From Fluviicola sp. (GTDB taxonomy: Bacteria; Bacteroidota; Bacteroidia; Flavobacteriales_D; Crocinitomicaceae), in NCBI GenBank assembly GCA_017983675.1, contig JAGOAZ010000018.1, positions 1 through 45,366 of the forward strand: a stretch of 45,366 bases of DNA, written 5' to 3'. A program made the translations under genes and the position numbers. Positions 43,203-45,366 of this stretch are shown one piece after another (within the stretch, counting starts at the first letter, position 1; each line of letters opens with the position of its first letter). The notes under the pieces are model-generated. The model did not search any database. It saw nothing but the letters and a program-made list of their open reading frames with translations, and was not told the DNA's origin.

Positions 43203-43770
43203 ACGATTTTAATTTTTTAAATTTCAATTCATCAATAATATTTAATTGTCCGTCAACAGTTTTTATGGCTAAAAGTTCGTGTTTTCCTTCTGAGTTGTCA
43301 AATATTAATAAGCCATCAACAATCGGAAGAAAAATTTCAAATAGATTTTTAATTCCATTCAAATAACGTCTTTCAATAATTTCAGGTTCAATATTATGGC
43401 CACCTTCTAAAACTCTAATTTTAACTCGTTCTTTCGCTAATTCTACATTTTGCAACCAAAAAAACAACAGTGTGATTGTATATCCTTTTTTACGTGCCGT
43501 ATTAATTTTGTTTTTATAACTCCTAGTAGAAAGTGTTGTTTCAAAAGCGAAACTTTCATTTTCTTTGAGTAGTTCGTCAATTCGATTCAACATTATTCGA
43601 CCAGATTCAAAAGCAACTTTTTCGGGTTGAAAAGGAGACAAACCCTTCGCAATTTCGTCTGCGTTTACAAACTCTTTACAGTTAATAATCTCAGGCAAAA
43701 TAGTGAAAGAAGCGGTAGTTTTTCCTGCTCCATTACAACCTGCAATAATGTAAAGATTTTTTTCTTTCAT
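43189..43770 (-). CDS. Zeta-toxin-like P-loop kinase
   Basis: This 193-aa protein opens with Walker A GCNGAGKTT (residues 11-19) and has FVNADEIAKGLSPFQPE, FAFETTLSTRSY and RVKIRVLEGGHNIE, all as in the zeta-toxin family. Zeta toxins phosphorylate UDP-N-acetylglucosamine or related substrates and block cell-wall synthesis. This short chromosomal group has no demonstrated substrate. A small gene overlaps its 3' end. Two palindromes upstream suggest a repressible promoter. It sits exactly between two remnants of a duplicated GNAT gene. Confidence 0.8.
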   Translation of the reverse strand: MKEKNLYIIAGCNGAGKTTASFTILPEIINCKEFVNADEIAKGLSPFQPEKVAFESGRIMLNRIDELLKENESFAFETTLSTRSYKNKINTARKKGYTITLLFFWLQNVELAKERVKIRVLEGGHNIEPEIIERRYLNGIKNLFEIFLPIVDGLLIFDNSEGKHELLAIKTVDGQLNIIDELKFKKLKSYDNR

Positions 43771-43772
43771 TG

Positions 43773-43876
43773 ATGTAAATTTACGAAATATATTTCAAGT
43801 AATTCTTTCAGAATATTGCCCAAAGTTTCGTACCACAAAAAAGTGACCTTTGATGTATTTACATTCATTTACACCA
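43773..43876 (-). promoter_or_regulatory. Operator-like dyads upstream of the zeta-like gene
   Basis: GTAAATTTAC is a perfect 10-bp palindrome just upstream of the ATG (about 43775-43784). Further up, TTTGATGTA and TTACACCAAA form an imperfect dyad around TTTACATTCAT (about 43846-43875). Such repeats often bind the antitoxin or its complex. No regulator is assigned. Confidence 0.4.
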
Positions 43877-43887
43877 AAGAATTGGAA

Positions 43888-43936
43888 TTTTAATTCAATC
43901 ATGATTTCGTTCGTTATGCTAGTTTATTATGTTTTG
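43888..43936 (-). pseudogene. Remnant of the start region of the double-GNAT gene
   Basis: These 49 bp match 40576-40624 with one mismatch. They include the ATG, the first codons (MIELK) and the upstream DNA with GTTATGCTAGT. The reading frame then leaves the gene. With 42864-42969 it brackets the toxin-like unit. Confidence 0.85.
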
Positions 43937-43951
43937 CAAATAGGCAAAGGC

Positions 43952-44000
43952 GCCTAACAAGTATAATCATTTTTGCGCTTTTGTTTATTTGGCATTATGC
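43952..44000. repeat. 49-bp attC-like element, copy B
   Basis: GCCTAACAAGTATAATC to ATTATGC; the inner part is nearly identical to copy A. It lies after the 3' end of the gene at 44008-45030. Its left part pairs with the preceding AAAGGC to make a GTTAGGCGCCTTTGCC hairpin on the minus strand. Confidence 0.6.
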
Positions 44001-44007
44001 TCATGTT

Positions 44008-45030
44008 TCATTCTAACAATTGCATATGTGCAGCATTCTCAACCCAATAAAGAAAATATGGATTTGGTTCTCCTTTTCTTTTAAGTATGATGAGAAATGG
44101 TTGATCAAACGCATAATATTTTGGTTTTACTGTTACTTCATCAACACCAAATATCTCAGTTGAAATTGAAGTTGATTGTACTTGAATCCCTTTTTGATTT
44201 AAATCAAATTTTATGTTTTGAGTCAATTCTTCTGAGAATAATAGCGGATGTTTCTTACTTGACAATTCAACATGTTTAAATTGTTGAAAACTGTTATTGA
44301 TATCAAAACTTAAATAGGGAATCAAAAGGTCATCGTACTCTTCCAAATATTCTATGCAATTCGGGAGGTTAATACGACGTATGACTTCATTATACGTTTC
44401 TTTTAAATTGCTTTTCGGAGCAATCTTGGCAAAGTATATTTCGTCAAGTGAATCTTTACTTCCTATTTGAACAATAAAATCGTTTTGATTTATATAATCG
44501 TGAATTTTGATTTGTACTTTGTCTTCTGGGTCCGTCCATCCATACTCCGAGCCAAAACTTTTAACACGTATAGAATCTTTGAATTTGAAATAACGGAAAT
44601 CATGATAAAATCGGCTAAAGAATTCGATGTTTTTCTGTAAGTAAGCCAAACCCAACAAATCTGCACCCTTCACTTCTATAGGTTTCCAATCAATATTAAA
44701 TTGATTTTTATAAGCGCTTTTAATTGTATCAATTATTCCATTCTCTACTAATCCCACTTTAGCAAACCAAAATTCATTTTCAATTGGACTATTCAACTCT
44801 TTAGCAATTTTATTTAATTCGATTATTTCGGGATTACTAATTAATGGTAAAGGTTCCTCACCGAGATATTCTATCATTTCCCTCCATAGTAATTCAACAG
44901 TAGAACAGTAAATCACATTAGATGTACCATTGATTTTATTGTTTAAAGTCAAGGCAATTTCAGTACTATCGCTTTGAGAAAAAACAAACGATGTAATAAA
45001 AACGGATAAAGTTGATAAGAATATTTTCAT
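44008..45030 (-). CDS. Secreted protein of unknown function, 340 aa
   Basis: A signal peptide (KIFLSTLSVFITSFVFSQ) is followed by a mixed alpha/beta protein of about 320 residues. SNVIYCSTVELLWREMIEYLGEEPL near the start recalls a serpin-like or DUF opening, and YYAFDQPFLIILKRKGEPNPYFLYWV at the end recalls the reactive-loop-plus-strand end of serpins. The serpin idea is weak. It is a single-gene unit with matched ends ATTATGCTCA (43994) and GTTATACTCA (minus strand, 45051). Confidence 0.65.
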   Translation of the reverse strand: MKIFLSTLSVFITSFVFSQSDSTEIALTLNNKINGTSNVIYCSTVELLWREMIEYLGEEPLPLISNPEIIELNKIAKELNSPIENEFWFAKVGLVENGIIDTIKSAYKNQFNIDWKPIEVKGADLLGLAYLQKNIEFFSRFYHDFRYFKFKDSIRVKSFGSEYGWTDPEDKVQIKIHDYINQNDFIVQIGSKDSLDEIYFAKIAPKSNLKETYNEVIRRINLPNCIEYLEEYDDLLIPYLSFDINNSFQQFKHVELSSKKHPLLFSEELTQNIKFDLNQKGIQVQSTSISTEIFGVDEVTVKPKYYAFDQPFLIILKRKGEPNPYFLYWVENAAHMQLLE

Positions 45031-45046
45031 GTTAATTCAGTTGAGT

Positions 45047-45127
45047 ATAACGTTTTTGCCGCTTGTCGAAAGCAGGCTAAAAGGTTTCTGGTTGTTTCGC
45101 CAATGGTCGCATAGGTGCTGTTAGTGG
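45047..45127. repeat. attC-like element after the gene at the right edge
   Basis: Its ends TATAACGTTTT and AGGTGCTGTTAGTGG match the ends of the element at 38498-38627 while the middle differs. The stop codon of the edge gene lies inside TGTTAGTGG. Confidence 0.6.
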
Positions 45128-45366
45128 ATGCTTGTTTTTATCATTCTGGTTCCTATGTTATTCTTAGGAAAGTCTTTTAAGAATTTTATTTTCATTGTAT
45201 CTCCAATTTTTATTTTTTCGTATTCATTTTTCAGATCTATATCCAACTCAGCTTTATATTTATTTTTCTTGTAAACAAATTCAGAATTTATTTTGTATCC
45301 AGCTTTAACTCGATGTTTTTCAGTCACAATCCCAAAAGTTTCTACTCCGTACTTATCTAATTCTTT
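45121..45366 (-). CDS. Hypothetical protein, C-terminal part (5' end outside window)
   Basis: The frame is open to the right edge, giving 81 codons ending IGTRMIKTSIH. The internal GTG at 45327 is not needed as a start. The protein is basic and beta-rich (KINSEFVYKKNKYKAELDIDL, IKIGDTMKIKFL), possibly a small OB- or SH3-like domain. No family is recognised. Confidence 0.6.
   Translation of the reverse strand, partial: KELDKYGVETFGIVTEKHRVKAGYKINSEFVYKKNKYKAELDIDLKNEYEKIKIGDTMKIKFLKDFPKNNIGTRMIKTSIH

Noticed and set aside
44008..45030. Serpin-family protease inhibitor
   Set aside because: The end of the protein vaguely resembles the serpin C-terminal strands, but the hinge and the conserved shutter residues were not recognisable, so it is left as unknown.

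Overview
The window looks like a Bacteroidota chromosome, most likely Flavobacteriales (order level is inference). It is AT-rich. Its promoters fit the Bacteroidota type (TTTG, about 19-20 nt, TAnnTTTG), ribosome-binding sites are weak, and the gene neighbourhoods are typical of the group: lepB-wbqC, and serC-serA-DUF1015-yggS. No tRNA, rRNA or CRISPR array was seen, and no integrase or transposase gene.

Positions 1-27.2 kb are compact housekeeping DNA. In order: the 3' end of lepB, a WbqC-family gene, a secreted protein, ilvE, recQ convergent with an XRE/S24 repressor, a minus-strand operon (small protein, ABC ATPase, YihY), and a plus-strand operon (RlmI-like methyltransferase, MATE exporter, fmt). 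Then come HU, TrmH-like, ribosomal protein THX, and a long plus-strand run: serC, serA, DUF1015, yggS, M49 peptidase, ACP phosphodiesterase-like, MltF-like, miaA, an ABC ATPase/permease pair and a secreted thioredoxin-like protein. Small features here include a candidate small RNA (about 1267-1358), a 42-bp double-palindrome repeat in three copies, and tandem operators at the XRE/S24 promoter.

Positions 27.2-45.4 kb differ. Every supported gene is on the minus strand, most are lower in GC and of unknown function, and many are separated by 50-180 bp structured intergenic elements. It begins with a duplicated 3' end plus terminator of the thioredoxin-like gene. From about 31.5 kb to the right edge, several one- or two-gene units are bracketed by short inverted repeats that start GTTA. 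These differ between units but match between the two ends of one unit. Such self-matched ends are what integron gene cassettes show. My main hypothesis is an integron-like cassette array, or an analogous system with non-canonical core sites, whose recombinase would lie beyond the right edge.

Within the array, a 235-bp element carrying a Bacteroidota -7 box recurs three times. A 215-bp segment including the 3' end of a double-GNAT gene is copied identically 3.3 kb away, and the 5' end of the same gene is copied beyond it; a zeta-toxin-like P-loop gene with a small partner gene sits between the two remnants. Other cargo includes two PD-(D/E)XK nuclease-like proteins, a ceramidase-like/GNAT pair, a class-C beta-lactamase-fold hydrolase, and several membrane or secreted proteins of unknown function.
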